DNA from: Alicycliphilus denitrificans K601
GTDB taxonomy: Bacteria > Pseudomonadota > Gammaproteobacteria > Burkholderiales > Burkholderiaceae_C
Direction of reading: 5' to 3'
NCBI RefSeq assembly: GCF_000204645.1
Contig: NC_015422.1
Span: forward strand, 1,302,001 to 1,366,000
Length of the DNA: 64,000 bases
In this document: positions 8,468 to 17,934 of the stretch, piece by piece
Layout of the letters: each line of letters begins with the position of its first letter
How positions within the stretch are numbered: position 1 is the first letter of the stretch
The notes under the pieces: generated by a model
Told to the model about the DNA's origin: nothing
What the model saw: the letters and a program-made list of their open reading frames with translations, nothing else
Databases searched by the model: none
Position numbers and translations under genes: made by a program

Positions 8468-9313
8468 CTACTGCCGCGCCGTGCGCACGTTCGCCGGCAT
8501 GGGCTGCGGGTGGCTGGTGCGCAGGGGGTTGATGTCCAGCCCGCCGCGGCGCGTGTAGCGCGCGTACACGGCCAGCTTGATGGGGCGGCAGCGCTGCCAG
8601 ACGTCCATGAAGATGCGCTCCACGCACTGCTCGTGGAATTCGTTGTGGCCGCGGAAGCTCACGATGTACTGCAGCAGCCCCTCCTGGTCGATCTGCGCGC
8701 CGCTGTAGGCGATCTGCACGCTGCCCCAGTCGGGCTGGCCCGTGACCAGGCAGTTGCTCTTGAGCAGGTGGCTCACCAGCGTCTCGGTCACGGGGGCCTC
8801 GTCGTGGTTGGCCTTGAGCAGCTCGGGCGCGGGCTGGTACCGCGTGCATTCGATGTCCAGGCGGTCGAGCAGCAGGCCATCCTGCTCGTGCACGCGCTCC
8901 TGCGCGAACAGGTCGGGCGTGACGAGGCGCACGCCCACGGTGCCTGTGATGGAGGCGCCGCGCCATGCGGCCTCGCTCAGGTCCTGGCGGATGCGCGCGC
9001 GTACCTCGTCCAGGCTCGCGAAGCGCGTGCTGTTGAAACTGTTGAGGTAGAGCTTGAGCGACTTGCTCTCCACGATGTTCGGCGTTTCGCAGGGCACGGT
9101 GATGTGGGCGATAGCCACCTGGGGCTTGCCGCGCGAGTTCAGCCACGACAGCTCGTAGGCCGTCCACAGGTCGGCGCCGAAGAAGGGCGGGTCGCCCGCG
9201 ATGCCGATCTCGGCGCGCTTGGGCGCGCGCGGTAGCGGGAACAGCAGCGATGCGTCGTACTGGTCGGCGTAGGCGGATGCCCTGCCGAGCTGGGATTGTT
9301 CCGGCGTGGTCAT
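8468..9313 (-). CDS. queF: NADPH-dependent 7-cyano-7-deazaguanine reductase
   Basis: Queuosine biosynthesis enzyme that reduces preQ0 to preQ1. The 281-residue length and duplicated tunnelling fold match the long (E. coli YqcD-type) QueF subfamily. The catalytic cysteine is in [16 protein letters not shown], and the C-terminal half contains the NADPH/substrate motifs TGQPDWGSV and [13 protein letters not shown]. It stands alone between the chemoreceptor and the oxygenase genes, with a palindromic element just upstream of its start. No preQ1 riboswitch is recognisable. Confidence 0.97.
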   Translation of the reverse strand: MTTPEQSQLGRASAYADQYDASLLFPLPRAPKRAEIGIAGDPPFFGADLWTAYELSWLNSRGKPQVAIAHITVPCETPNIVESKSLKLYLNSFNSTRFASLDEVRARIRQDLSEAAWRGASITGTVGVRLVTPDLFAQERVHEQDGLLLDRLDIECTRYQPAPELLKANHDEAPVTETLVSHLLKSNCLVTGQPDWGSVQIAYSGAQIDQEGLLQYIVSFRGHNEFHEQCVERIFMDVWQRCRPIKLAVYARYTRRGGLDINPLRTSHPQPMPANVRTARQ

Positions 9314-9327
9314 GGGTTTCTCATTTG

Positions 9328-9369
9328 ATAGCTTGTCGCGCTTGCCTGGTAAGCCTTGAAGGCCGATTT
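9328..9369 (-). repeat. dispersed palindromic element, copy A
   Basis: Reverse-orientation copy of the element described in the findings: ATAGCT, a CGCGCTT / AAGCCTTG imperfect stem, then GGCCGATTT. It fills the gap between queF and the oxygenase gene, and its last base is the first base (on +) of the oxygenase stop codon. Confidence 0.75.
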
Positions 9370-10223
9370 CACTTGAATTCCCGCTCGCGCAGCCACTTGG
9401 TGGCGATCCACTTCTCGCCCTCGATCACGGGGGCGCCGCCGTGCAGCGTGCGCGAGCTGGGGTGGGCGCGGCCGTAGCTGAAGAACACGGCGTTGCCCTG
9501 GCGCGGGCCGATCTCCAGCGGCACGTCGGGGAAGGTGGTGCCGCCACCCCTGACGGGGTCGTTCAGGTAGATGACCAGCGTGGCCACGCGCTGGCCGCCG
9601 CGCCTCAGGAGCCTGGGCGTGCCGGGCTCGGCGGGGTCGAAGTAGTCGTAGTGCGGCTTGTACTCGGCGCCGGGGCGGTAGTGCAGCACCTGCAGGCCCT
9701 CGCCGTTCTCGACCGGCCAGCGCACCAGGCGTGCGATGCGTTCCTCCAGCCGGGCCACGGCCTCGTTCTCGCCGCGCTGGAAGAACATGCCGTCGCTGGT
9801 GCGGTCCTTGTTCACCTCCTCGCCGCCGCTGGCGGCCTGCACGGTGAGCGAGCGCGCCATGCGCGTGCGCGCGGCCTCGATGACGGCCTGGCATTCCTCG
9901 GGCGAGAGCAGGTTGCCGAACAGCACCACGCGCGGGTTGGCCATGGCCATCAGCACCTCGACCCGGCGGTCGCCCGCGTCGATGAACAGCGGCGAGTCGG
10001 CGAGGGGTGGCTCGGGCACGGGCACGGCGGGCGGCAGGCCCTGCGCCCGCGCCGCCTCGCCCAGATGAGCACGCAGCACCTCCTCGACGGCCCGGACGGC
10101 GACATCCTCCGCCCAGCCGACCTGGCCCATGGCATCGATGAGCGCGGGCGCGGCGATGCCGGTTCCGGCCTGGTCGATGATCCACTGGCGCAGCGCGGGG
10201 GTGATGGTCTGTCTGTCGGTCAT
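9369..10223 (-). CDS. prolyl 4-hydroxylase-like 2OG-Fe(II) oxygenase
   Basis: A 284-residue dioxygenase whose C-terminal two thirds match the P4Hc domain. HYDYFD supplies the proximal His and Asp iron ligands, [10 protein letters not shown] the distal His, and GEKWIATKW the 2-oxoglutarate-binding lysine. [20 protein letters not shown] is the usual start of the bacterial P4H domain. The start was chosen at the ATG that overlaps the yaaA stop (ATGA), so the two genes are translationally coupled. The substrate is unknown; bacterial members hydroxylate proline in peptides or proteins such as EF-Tu. Confidence 0.88.
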   Translation of the reverse strand: MTDRQTITPALRQWIIDQAGTGIAAPALIDAMGQVGWAEDVAVRAVEEVLRAHLGEAARAQGLPPAVPVPEPPLADSPLFIDAGDRRVEVLMAMANPRVVLFGNLLSPEECQAVIEAARTRMARSLTVQAASGGEEVNKDRTSDGMFFQRGENEAVARLEERIARLVRWPVENGEGLQVLHYRPGAEYKPHYDYFDPAEPGTPRLLRRGGQRVATLVIYLNDPVRGGGTTFPDVPLEIGPRQGNAVFFSYGRAHPSSRTLHGGAPVIEGEKWIATKWLREREFK

Positions 10224-10993
10224 GGCGTGCGTCTGAACACCAGGCGGTCGGGCGCGGAGGCCCCGGGGTGGAAAGCATAGCCTTCGAGGTCGAAGCCCTC
10301 CAACTGGCGCGGGGTTGTAGCGCGCCGTTGTATGGCATAGCGCGCCATGAGCCCGCGCGCGCGCTTGGCGTGGAAGCTGATGATCCTGTACGCCCCGTTC
10401 TTGTAGTCCTCGAACACGCATTCGACCACGCGCGCCTTGAGCGCCTTGCGGTTCACGGACTTGAAGTACTCCTGCGAGGCCAGGTTCACCACCACGGGCG
10501 AGGGCTCGGGCGCAAGCCGCTGGTTCAGGTGCCCGGCGATGCGCGTGCCCCAGAACTGGTAGAGGTTGGCGCCCGCGTCGGTCGCCAGGCGCGTGCCCAT
10601 CTCCAGGCGGTAGGGCTGCATCAGGTCCAGCGGGCGCAGCACGCCGTACAGGCCGCTCAGGATCGCCAGGTGCTGCTGCGCCCACGCCAGGTCCTCGGCC
10701 GAGAGCGTGCGTGCCTGCAGCCCCTCGTACACGTCGCCGTTGAAGGCCATCACGGCCTGGCGGGAGTTGGCGGCGGAAAAGCGCGGCCGCCACGTGGCGT
10801 AGCGCGCCACGTTGAGCGCGGCCAGCGGGTCGCTGATGGACATGAGCGAGGCGATCTGCTGCGGCGACTGCGTGCGCAGCACCTCGATCAGGCGCCCGGC
10901 CTCGGGCACGAAGGCGGGCCGCGTGTGCGGCAGGCCCTCGGGCAGGGGCGTGTCGTAGTCCAGCGACTTGGCGGGCGATAGCACGAACAGCAT
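10220..10993 (-). CDS. yaaA: peroxide-stress protein YaaA (UPF0246/DUF328)
   Basis: A 257-residue protein starting [18 protein letters not shown], the diagnostic N-terminus of the YaaA family. In E. coli YaaA lowers unincorporated iron during hydrogen peroxide stress and binds DNA. The C-terminal [16 protein letters not shown] motif is also conserved. An in-frame ATG four codons upstream is possible, but the family start fits 10993. Its stop overlaps the start of the Fe(II)-dependent oxygenase gene, so an iron-handling protein and an iron enzyme are coupled. Confidence 0.95.
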   Translation of the reverse strand: MLFVLSPAKSLDYDTPLPEGLPHTRPAFVPEAGRLIEVLRTQSPQQIASLMSISDPLAALNVARYATWRPRFSAANSRQAVMAFNGDVYEGLQARTLSAEDLAWAQQHLAILSGLYGVLRPLDLMQPYRLEMGTRLATDAGANLYQFWGTRIAGHLNQRLAPEPSPVVVNLASQEYFKSVNRKALKARVVECVFEDYKNGAYRIISFHAKRARGLMARYAIQRRATTPRQLEGFDLEGYAFHPGASAPDRLVFRRTP

Positions 10994-11033
10994 GCGTGAC
11001 TCCACAGGCTGCCAGTCTTTAAGCCTTCAAGCC

Positions 11034-11073
11034 AAATCGGCCTCTAGCCCTTGCATATCAAGCGCTGGCAGCT
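11034..11073 (+). repeat. dispersed palindromic element, copy B
   Basis: Forward copy: AAATCGGCCTCTAG, then AAGCGCTGGCAGCT. It lies between yaaA and the rne terminator; its left arm is degenerate. Confidence 0.75.
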
Positions 11074-11087
11074 CTGTTTTTTGATGT

Positions 11088-11117
11088 TGAAACAAAACCG
11101 GGGGCTGTCGCCCCCGG
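11088..11117 (-). terminator. intrinsic terminator of rne
   Basis: An 8-bp perfect GC stem (CCGGGGGC/GCCCCCGG) with a TGTC loop at 11098-11117. Read leftward, as rne is, it is followed by TTTTGTTT. It is 34 bp past the rne stop codon. Confidence 0.85.
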
Positions 11118-11151
11118 TGCCATGGCGCGCGGCCGTGTCGCCGCGCCGGCT

Positions 11152-14100
11152 TCAGGCGGCCGTGCCTTCCTTCTCGAAAGGCAGTTGCATGTCGCGCAGG
11201 TCGCGGCGGGTTTCCACGAGCACCAGCGGGCCCTCGTCGAGCACAGGCGCGGGCGGCCGCTCGCGCGGCACGCGCACGGGCTTGGGCTCGGCGGCGATCG
11301 CGGCCTGGGCGGCCGCGATCTTCCCGGCGTCGGAGTTGACCCACTCCAGGCCCGATGCCTGCGCCACCTGGATCAGCGAATCCACGGGCAGCGTGAAGGC
11401 CTGCACGCGCGGCATGCCGCCGGTCGGTGCCGGCTCTTCGGCCTGTGCCGAGGGGGCAGAAACGGCCACGGCCTCGGGCTCGGCGCTGGCGGGCGCTATC
11501 CCGGCCACGGTCACGGCCTGCTCGGGGGCGGGGGGCGCCACCGGGGCTGCTGCGGCAGGCTCTGCCGCCACGGGCGCGGCGATGGGCTCGGCGGCCGGTG
11601 CAGCGGCGGGCTGCGCCGCCGGTGCCGCGAAGTAGCTGCGGCGTGCCGGTTCGGGCGCGGGCTCCGCGTCCGCCGGGGCCTCGGCTTGCGCCGCGGGCAG
11701 GTCGAACTCCATCAGCGGGGCCGCGCTCGCAGCCTCGGCAGCGCGTGCGCCGCGCTCGCCACGCTCGCGCCGGTCACGGCCATAGCGGTCGCGCGAGCGG
11801 CGTTCGCGGCGCTCCTCACCGCCGTTGGCGGCCTCGGGCGTGGCGGACGCGGTCTCGTTGGCCGTCAGGTCCAGGTCGGGCAGCGAGGTCAGCGGCGCGG
11901 TATCGGCGAAGTCGGCAGCGGCAGCGGCGGTGGCGGTGGCGGTGGCGGTGGCGGTGGCGGTGGCGGTGGCGGCCGGTGCGTCCGCATCGATGGTGCGGGG
12001 GCCGCGCTCGCGGCTGCGTTCACCGCGTTCGCCACGTTCCCGGCGCTCTGCACGTTCGCCGCGTTCGCCGTTGCGCGGGGCGCGTTCGCCGCGCTCCTGC
12101 GTTGCCGTGGCTTCCGCGTTCACCGCCAGGTCGGCGGCGGCCTGTGCCGGCTGCTGCGTGCCGCGCTCGCCGCGATCACGGCCGCCACGGCCTTCGCGCC
12201 GGCCTTCGCTCTCGGTGCGTTCGCTGCGGCGCTCGCCGTCGCGGCCGTTGCGCGGCTCGCGGGTGTCGCGGCCTTCGGCCTGGCGTTCGCCACGGCGGCC
12301 GCGGCCTTCGGCGCCGGCGCCTTCGCGGTTCGCGTCACGGCTGCCGCTGCGCTCGCCGCCGCGGCGGTTGCCGCGCTCGCCGCCGCGGCGCGCCTCGCCA
12401 CGTGCCGCCGGCTCGGCCGGCTGCGGCGCCGGCGTGGCCACGGGGGCGGGCGAGGGTGCCGGGCCGAAGCCGAACAGGCTCTTGAGCCAGGCGAAGAAGC
12501 CCTGTTCCGGCGCGGGCGCCGGTGCGGGGCGCGGCTGCGCAGGGGCGGGTGCCGCCGCAGCCTGTTGCTGCTGGCCCTGGCCGCGCGCGGCGCCGCGCTG
12601 GGCGCCCTCGGGGCGCGGCTCGGCCACGGGGGCGGGCGCGTCGGGCAGTACGCCCTTGATCACCGGGGTCTGCTTGTTGGTCGGCTCCTGCGAGCGGCGC
12701 GTGACGCGGGTCTGCTCTTCGACCACGTCGGCCAGCTTGTAGCTGGCGTCCAGGTTCTCCAGACGCGGGTCGTCGTGCTTGAGGCGATCGAGCTTGTAGT
12801 GCGGCGTCTCCAGCGTCTTGTTGGGAATCAGCACCACGTTGACGCGCTGCTTGAGCTCGATCTTGGCGATCTCGGTGCGCTTCTCGTTGAGCAGGAAGCT
12901 CGCCACCTCCACGGGCACCTGGCAGTGCACGGCGGCGGTGTTGTCCTTCATGGACTCTTCCTGGATCATGCGCAGCATCTGCAGCGAGAAGCCTTCCGTA
13001 TCGCGCACGTGGCCGGTGCCGTCGCACAGCGGGCAGCGGATGTGAGCGCCTTCGGACAGCGAGGGCTTGAGGCGCTGGCGGCTCATCTCCATGAGGCCGA
13101 ACTTGCTGATGGCGCCGAACTGCACGCGCGCGCGGTCCTGGCGCAGCGCGTCGCGCAGGCGGTTCTCGACCTCGCGGCGGTTTTTCGATTCCTCCATGTC
13201 GATGAAGTCGATCACGATCAGGCCGCCCAGGTCGCGCAGGCGCATCTGGCGCGCCACCTCGTCGGCGGCCTCCAGGTTGGTGCGCGTGGCGGTCTCCTCG
13301 ATGTCGCCGCCCTTGATGGCGCGCGCGGAGTTCACGTCCACGCTGACCAGCGCCTCGGTGTGGTCGATCACGATGGCGCCGCCCGAGGGCAGGTTGACGG
13401 TGCGCGCATAGGCGGATTCGATCTGGTGCTCGATCTGGAAGCGCGAGAACAGCGGCGCGTCGTCGCGGTAGCGCTTCACGCGGGCGGCATGCTCGGGCAT
13501 GACGTGCTGCATGAACTGCTGCGCCTGTTCGTAGATGTCGTCGGTGTCGATCAGGATGTCGCCGATGTCGCTGTTGAAGTAGTCGCGGATGGCGCGGATC
13601 ACCAGGCTCGACTCCTGGTAGATCAGGAACGCGCCCTTGCCGGCCTTGGCCGCGCCGTCGATGGCGTTCCAGAGCTTGAGCAGGTAGTTCAGGTCCCACT
13701 GCAGCTCGGGCGCGCTGCGGCCGATGCCGGCGGTGCGCGCGATGATGCTCATGCCCTTGGGGTATTCGAGCTGGTCCATCGCCTCTTTCAGCTCGGCGCG
13801 GTCCTCGCCCTCGATGCGGCGCGAGACGCCGCCGCCGCGCGGGTTGTTGGGCATCAGCACCACGTAGCGGCCGGCCAGGCTGATGAAGGTGGTCAGCGCC
13901 GCGCCCTTGTTGCCGCGCTCCTCCTTCTCGACCTGGACGATGAGCTCCTGGCCTTCCCTGATCACGTCGTTGATGCGCGCCTGGCTGGGCGAGACGCCCT
14001 CGGAGAAGTACTGCTTGGAGATTTCCTTGAACGGCAGGAAGCCGTGGCGGTCCTCGCCGTAGTCGACGAAGCAGGCCTCCAGCGACGGCTCCACGCGCGT

Positions 14101-14238
14101 GACCACGGCCTTGTAGATGTTGCCCTTGCGCTGCTCGCGCCCTTCGATCTCGATCTCGTAGTCCAGCAGCTTCTGGCCGTCCACGATGGCCAGGCGCCGC
14201 TCCTCGGGCTGCGTGGCGTTGATGAGCATCCGTTTCAT
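11152..14238 (-). CDS. rne: ribonuclease E
   Basis: A 1028-residue endoribonuclease and degradosome scaffold. The order is: N-terminal RNase H-like start [22 protein letters not shown]1 domain ([24 protein letters not shown]), catalytic DNase I-like domain with acidic residues in [13 protein letters not shown] and [13 protein letters not shown], and the zinc-link [11 protein letters not shown] long low-complexity C-terminal half (about residue 540 on) follows, rich in Arg/Glu/Gly and then Ala/Pro, the natively unfolded arm that binds partners and RNA. That arm contains a Thr-Ala run encoded by a perfect hexamer repeat. It cleaves A/U-rich single-stranded RNA in mRNA decay and rRNA/tRNA processing. 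A long hairpin precedes the gene. Confidence 0.97.
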   Translation of the reverse strand: MKRMLINATQPEERRLAIVDGQKLLDYEIEIEGREQRKGNIYKAVVTRVEPSLEACFVDYGEDRHGFLPFKEISKQYFSEGVSPSQARINDVIREGQELIVQVEKEERGNKGAALTTFISLAGRYVVLMPNNPRGGGVSRRIEGEDRAELKEAMDQLEYPKGMSIIARTAGIGRSAPELQWDLNYLLKLWNAIDGAAKAGKGAFLIYQESSLVIRAIRDYFNSDIGDILIDTDDIYEQAQQFMQHVMPEHAARVKRYRDDAPLFSRFQIEHQIESAYARTVNLPSGGAIVIDHTEALVSVDVNSARAIKGGDIEETATRTNLEAADEVARQMRLRDLGGLIVIDFIDMEESKNRREVENRLRDALRQDRARVQFGAISKFGLMEMSRQRLKPSLSEGAHIRCPLCDGTGHVRDTEGFSLQMLRMIQEESMKDNTAAVHCQVPVEVASFLLNEKRTEIAKIELKQRVNVVLIPNKTLETPHYKLDRLKHDDPRLENLDASYKLADVVEEQTRVTRRSQEPTNKQTPVIKGVLPDAPAPVAEPRPEGAQRGAARGQGQQQQAAAAPAPAQPRPAPAPAPEQGFFAWLKSLFGFGPAPSPAPVATPAPQPAEPAARGEARRGGERGNRRGGERSGSRDANREGAGAEGRGRRGERQAEGRDTREPRNGRDGERRSERTESEGRREGRGGRDRGERGTQQPAQAAADLAVNAEATATQERGERAPRNGERGERAERRERGERGERSRERGPRTIDADAPAATATATATATATATAAAAADFADTAPLTSLPDLDLTANETASATPEAANGGEERRERRSRDRYGRDRRERGERGARAAEAASAAPLMEFDLPAAQAEAPADAEPAPEPARRSYFAAPAAQPAAAPAAEPIAAPVAAEPAAAAPVAPPAPEQAVTVAGIAPASAEPEAVAVSAPSAQAEEPAPTGGMPRVQAFTLPVDSLIQVAQASGLEWVNSDAGKIAAAQAAIAAEPKPVRVPRERPPAPVLDEGPLVLVETRRDLRDMQLPFEKEGTAA
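11929..11970. repeat. (GGTGGC)7 hexamer tandem repeat inside rne
   Basis: Seven perfect copies of GGTGGC (+ strand) encode an alternating Thr-Ala run in the disordered C-terminal arm of RNase E. Units are in frame, so copy-number change would lengthen or shorten the arm without a frameshift. Confidence 0.95.
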
Positions 14239-14266
14239 GATGCGTGTCCTTTTCGTTATGTTGTCT

Positions 14267-14316
14267 GGCGGGACTGCGCGCAGCGCCTCATCAGGGCTGC
14301 GCTGGCGTGTCCCGCC
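14267..14316 (-). promoter_or_regulatory. long hairpin in the rne 5' leader
   Basis: The outer stem GGCGGGAC (14267-14274) pairs with GTCCCGCC (14309-14316). The inner stem GCGCAGC (14278-14284) pairs with GCTGCGC (14296-14302), extended by CC/GG. The structure starts 29 nt upstream of the rne ATG. In enterobacteria RNase E autoregulates through hairpins in its own leader; an equivalent role here is inferred from position only. Confidence 0.55.
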
Positions 14317-14476
14317 GGTGCCAAACCAATACAGGCTCTAGAAGAGCCGGGAATGCCTGGACTGACGCATCGAAACGAAGGGAATGGCCGGGATGCCTGC
14401 GGCCGCGCAGCCGTCTAGCTGCGCGGGCCGGGTGGTGGCGCGTGGATGGGGGCGAGCCGGAGCGGGCGCAGATGTA

Positions 14477-14529
14477 CTACTGAAACAGTAGCTACTTGCG
14501 CTTGCCGGACGGGCGCTACAGGCGATTTT
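14477..14529 (-). repeat. dispersed palindromic element, copy C
   Basis: Reverse copy with both parts: the small hairpin CTACTgaaacAGTAG, then TTGCGCTTGCC and GGGCGCTACAGGCGATTTT. It lies in the rne-rluC gap. Confidence 0.75.
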
Positions 14530-14827
14530 CGTGTCCATGGCAAGGGCTGACGCCCGCGCCACAACGACACCATCCATGCCAGCAGTACCCACATGTTTTC
14601 GCTTTGATCCGCCGGCCGCCGCGCCCTGGTGGGGCGGGAGCCGGCTTGGAATTTCCGTATTCAGTGTTTCAATGTGTCAGCCTGCCGTGTGGCGTGCGGA
14701 CCATCGCAGGCATCCGGCCTGCAATCCGTGCGCACGACGCCCGTTGGCATCGACCATACCGCGCACCGAGTCGGGCTGTGTCCTTTAAACTCCAGACAAA
14801 TCAACCGCTTACACATTCGTCGCGCAG

Positions 14828-15847
14828 GTGAAACACATTATAGGGGGCAAACCCGCCCAGGGCAGGGCCCCAGTCGAAGCCCCTGCGGCACGCATCGTCG
14901 AGGTCGATGCCGAGTCTGCGGGCCAGCGGCTCGACAACTTCCTGATACGCCACCTCAAGGGCGTGCCCAAGACCCACGTCTACCGCATCATCCGCAGCGG
15001 CGAGGTGCGCCTGAACAAGGGCCGCACCAGCGCCGACGCGCGCGTGGCCGCGGGCGACCGGGTGCGCCTGCCGCCCGTGCGCGTGTCGGACAAGGTGCAG
15101 GACAAGGCCGAACGCCCCGCGCCCGCGCGCGAATTCCCAATCCTGCTGGAGGACGAGCACCTCATCGCGCTCGATAAGCCCGCCGGCGTGGCCGTGCACG
15201 GCGGCAGCGGCGTGAGCTTCGGCGTGATCGAGCAGCTGCGCCAGGCCCGGCAGGAGGCGCGCTTCCTGGAGCTGGTGCACCGGCTGGACCGCGAGACCTC
15301 GGGCATCCTGCTCGTGGCCAAGCGGCGCTCGGCGCTCAAGCACTTGCAGGACCAGTTCCGGGAGCGCGAGACCGGCAAGACCTACCTGGCCCTGGTGCCG
15401 GGCGCCTGGCCTGCCAACAAGAAGGTCATCGACCTGCCGCTGCACAAATATCTGCAGGAGGATGGCGAGCGCCGCGTGCGCGTCACCACGCCCCAGGACT
15501 CCGACGGCATGCGCTCCATCACCCTGGTCAAGGTGCACAGCCACCTCCCCGCTCGCCCGCTGCAGGGGCTGCCCGCGATGAGCCTGCTGGAGGTGACCAT
15601 CAAGACCGGGCGCACGCACCAGATCCGCGTGCACCTGGCCTCCCAGGGCCACCCGATCGCGGGCGACGACAAATACGGCGACTTCGACCTGAACCGGCGC
15701 CTGCAGAAGCAGGGCCTGAGGCGCATGTTCCTGCACGCATGGCGCCTGCAGTTCGACCACCCGGCCAGCGGCGAGCGCATGGAGTTGCGCGCCGAGCTGC
15801 CGCCCGAGCTGGCGGCCTTTCTTTCCACAGGACATATCGATGCCTGA
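14828..15847 (+). CDS. rluC: 23S rRNA pseudouridine synthase C
   Basis: A 339-residue RluC/RluD-family enzyme that isomerises uridines in 23S rRNA (positions 955, 2504 and 2580 in E. coli). An N-terminal S4 RNA-binding domain (QRLDNFLIRHLKGVPKTHVYRIIRSGEVRLNKG) precedes the catalytic domain with HRLDRETSGILL (catalytic Asp in RLDRET) and GRTHQIRVHL. The GTG start gives the family N-terminus MKHIIGGKP. Divergence from rne is the conserved E. coli-like neighbourhood that separates RluC from RluD. Its 3' end overlaps the HAD phosphatase gene by 8 bp. Confidence 0.95.
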   Translation: MKHIIGGKPAQGRAPVEAPAARIVEVDAESAGQRLDNFLIRHLKGVPKTHVYRIIRSGEVRLNKGRTSADARVAAGDRVRLPPVRVSDKVQDKAERPAPAREFPILLEDEHLIALDKPAGVAVHGGSGVSFGVIEQLRQARQEARFLELVHRLDRETSGILLVAKRRSALKHLQDQFRERETGKTYLALVPGAWPANKKVIDLPLHKYLQEDGERRVRVTTPQDSDGMRSITLVKVHSHLPARPLQGLPAMSLLEVTIKTGRTHQIRVHLASQGHPIAGDDKYGDFDLNRRLQKQGLRRMFLHAWRLQFDHPASGERMELRAELPPELAAFLSTGHIDA

Positions 15848-16511
15848 ATCCCCTCGCCCGCGCCGTTTCGACCTGATCGCCTTCGACTGGGACGGCACGC
15901 TGTTCGACTCTACCGCCATCATCGTGCGCAGCATCCAGGACGCCGTGCGCGACTTGGGAGGCGCCGTGCCCAGCGACGAGGCCGCCGCCTGGGTCATCGG
16001 CATGGCGCTGCCCCAGGCCCTGGCCCATGCCGCGCCCGACGTGCCGCGCGAGAAATACGCCGAGCTGGGCAACCGCTACCGCTACCACTACCTTAAGCGC
16101 CAGGACGACGTGGCCCTGTTCGGCGGCGTGCTGCCCATGCTGCAGGCCCTGCGCGCGCGCGGCCACCTGCTGGCCGTGGCCACGGGCAAGAGCCGGCGCG
16201 GCCTGGACCAGGTGCTGCAGATGGTGCAACTGCGCGGCATGTTCGACGGCTCGCGCACGGCCGACGAGACGGCCGGCAAGCCGCATCCGCTGATGCTGCA
16301 GGAGCTGATGGCCGAGTTCGGCGTGGAGCCCGGGCGCCTGCTCATGATCGGTGACACCACGCACGACCTGGAGATGGCCCGCGCCGCCGGCTGCGCCAGC
16401 GTGGGCGTGGGCTATGGCGCGCACGACCATGCGGGCTTCGCCGAGTTCGGTCCGCTGTGCGTGGTCCCGTCCGTGGCCGAACTGCACCGCTGGCTGCTGG
16501 AGAACGCCTGA
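15840..16511 (+). CDS. HAD-superfamily IA hydrolase (phosphoglycolate phosphatase-like)
   Basis: A 223-residue haloacid-dehalogenase fold phosphatase. Motif I is DWDGTLFDST, motif II is in AVATGKSRRGL, and motif III is GKPHPLML with GDTTHDLEMA as the Mg-binding motif. It has the helical cap of subfamily IA. The substrate is not predictable, although phosphoglycolate is a common one. Overlap with rluC and a 2-bp gap to the Rieske gene suggest one transcript rluC-HAD-Rieske-sppA, an order I associate with Comamonadaceae. Confidence 0.9.
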   Translation: MPESPRPRRFDLIAFDWDGTLFDSTAIIVRSIQDAVRDLGGAVPSDEAAAWVIGMALPQALAHAAPDVPREKYAELGNRYRYHYLKRQDDVALFGGVLPMLQALRARGHLLAVATGKSRRGLDQVLQMVQLRGMFDGSRTADETAGKPHPLMLQELMAEFGVEPGRLLMIGDTTHDLEMARAAGCASVGVGYGAHDHAGFAEFGPLCVVPSVAELHRWLLENA

Positions 16512-16513
16512 CC

Positions 16514-16885
16514 ATGCCCGATGCTCAGCGCATACCCCTGTGCGCCAGCGACGCGCTCGTCGACGGCGGCCTCGCCGCGGCCTTCGACGTCTGTTACCGC
16601 GGCCAGAACCTGCGCGCCTTCGCCATCCGCTATCAGGGGCGGGTCCATGCCTACCTGAACCGCTGCACCCACGTGGCGATGGAGATGGACTACCAGGAAG
16701 GCCATTTCTTCGACGACAGTGGCTGCCGGCTCATCTGCGCCACCCATGGCGCGGTGTTCGCGCCCGACACCGGCGTGTGCCTCGGCGGCCCGGCTCGCGG
16801 GCCGCTGGCCAAGGTGGCCCTGAGCGAAGAAGGCGGCATGGTGTACTGGCATACTGCCCCCGATCTGCACCCCGTAGCGTTCTGA
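16514..16885 (+). CDS. Rieske [2Fe-2S] domain protein
   Basis: A 123-residue protein consisting of one Rieske domain. CTHVAMEMD and CATHGAVF supply the Cys-X-His and Cys-X2-His ligands of the [2Fe-2S] cluster. There is no signal peptide or membrane segment, so it is likely a soluble electron carrier or a small ferredoxin-like subunit. It is in the rluC-HAD-Rieske-sppA operon, 2 bp after the phosphatase and 4 bp before the peptidase. No oxygenase partner is nearby; its redox partner is unknown. Confidence 0.92.
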   Translation: MPDAQRIPLCASDALVDGGLAAAFDVCYRGQNLRAFAIRYQGRVHAYLNRCTHVAMEMDYQEGHFFDDSGCRLICATHGAVFAPDTGVCLGGPARGPLAKVALSEEGGMVYWHTAPDLHPVAF

Positions 16886-16889
16886 CACC

Positions 16890-17930
16890 ATGACCGAGCC
16901 CACCCGCACCGAACCCACAGGATTCGACGGAAATCAGCCCCAGCCGCCCGACCTGTGGGCGCGGAATGCTACTGAAAGTGAAGCGAGAAAAGCCGCCTCC
17001 GCCGCGCCCGGCTGGGAGCGCGAGTTGCTCGAGAAGCTCGTGCTCGGCACGCTCGCCGAGCAGCGCGCGGCACGGCGCTGGCGCAACTTCTGGCGCTTCG
17101 GCTGGCTCGTCCTGATCGTTCTGGTGGGCTGGGCCGTGGTCTCGCGCGACATCGCCAGCCCCGCCAAGAGCGCCCCGCACACGGCGGTGGTGGACGTCAA
17201 GGGCGAGATCGCCGCCGGCGCCGAGGCCAGCGCCGAGTTCGTCGTGGCTGCCATGCGCAGCGCCTTCGAGGATTCGGGCTCGCAGGCTGTGGTGCTGCTC
17301 ATCAACTCGCCCGGCGGCAGCCCGGTGCAGGCCGGCATGATCAACGACGAGATCGTCCGCCTGAAGGCCAAGTACAACAAGCCCGTGTACGCTGTGGTGG
17401 AGGAGACCTGCGCCTCGGCCGCCTACTACATCGCGGCGGCGGCCGACGACATCTTCGTGGACAAGGCCAGCATCGTGGGCAGCATCGGCGTGCTCATGGA
17501 CGGCTTCGGCTTTACCGGCACCATGGAAAAGCTCGGCGTGGAGCGCCGCCTGCTCACCGCGGGCGAGAACAAGGGCTTCCTCGACCCGTTCAGCCCGCAG
17601 TCGCCCACGCAGCGCGGCTATGCCCAGCAGATGCTGGACCAGATCCACCAGCAGTTCATCGCCGCGGTCAAGAAAGGCCGGGGCGAGCGCCTGAAGGCCA
17701 CGCCCGAGACCTTCAGCGGCCTGTTCTGGACCGGCCAGCAGGCCGTTGAGATGGGCCTGGCCGACCAGTTCGGCAGCCTGGACTACGTGGCGCGCGAGAT
17801 CGTCAAGGCCGAGGACGTGATCGACTACACGCGCCGCGACAACGTGGCCGAGCGCCTGGCGCGCAAGTTCGGCGCCACGTTCGGCGAGACCGTGCTGCGC
17901 GGCATGCGCGCGGCGCCGGTGCTGCGCTGA
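16890..17930 (+). CDS. sppA: S49-family signal peptide peptidase (SppA-type)
   Basis: A 346-residue membrane peptidase of the short SppA/SohB type. A soluble N-terminal stretch of about 70 residues is followed by one transmembrane helix (FGWLVLIVLVGWAVV) and the S49 domain. The catalytic serine is in EETCASAAYYIAAAADDIF and the general-base lysine probably in ENKGFLDPF. It degrades released signal peptides or membrane fragments. It is the last gene of its operon and is convergent with the RsmI-like gene. Confidence 0.93.
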   Translation: MTEPTRTEPTGFDGNQPQPPDLWARNATESEARKAASAAPGWERELLEKLVLGTLAEQRAARRWRNFWRFGWLVLIVLVGWAVVSRDIASPAKSAPHTAVVDVKGEIAAGAEASAEFVVAAMRSAFEDSGSQAVVLLINSPGGSPVQAGMINDEIVRLKAKYNKPVYAVVEETCASAAYYIAAAADDIFVDKASIVGSIGVLMDGFGFTGTMEKLGVERRLLTAGENKGFLDPFSPQSPTQRGYAQQMLDQIHQQFIAAVKKGRGERLKATPETFSGLFWTGQQAVEMGLADQFGSLDYVAREIVKAEDVIDYTRRDNVAERLARKFGATFGETVLRGMRAAPVLR

Positions 17931-17934
17931 GGCT

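Larger units (their letters stand above)
14239..14827. other. divergent rne-rluC intergenic region (589 bp)
   Basis: The gap holds the rne leader hairpin (14267-14316), palindromic element copy C (14477-14529) and a second GC hairpin with GCCGGC at both ends (14611-14645). The promoters of rne and rluC must also lie here, but no convincing -35/-10 pair could be assigned. No coding sequence is supported. Confidence 0.7.
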
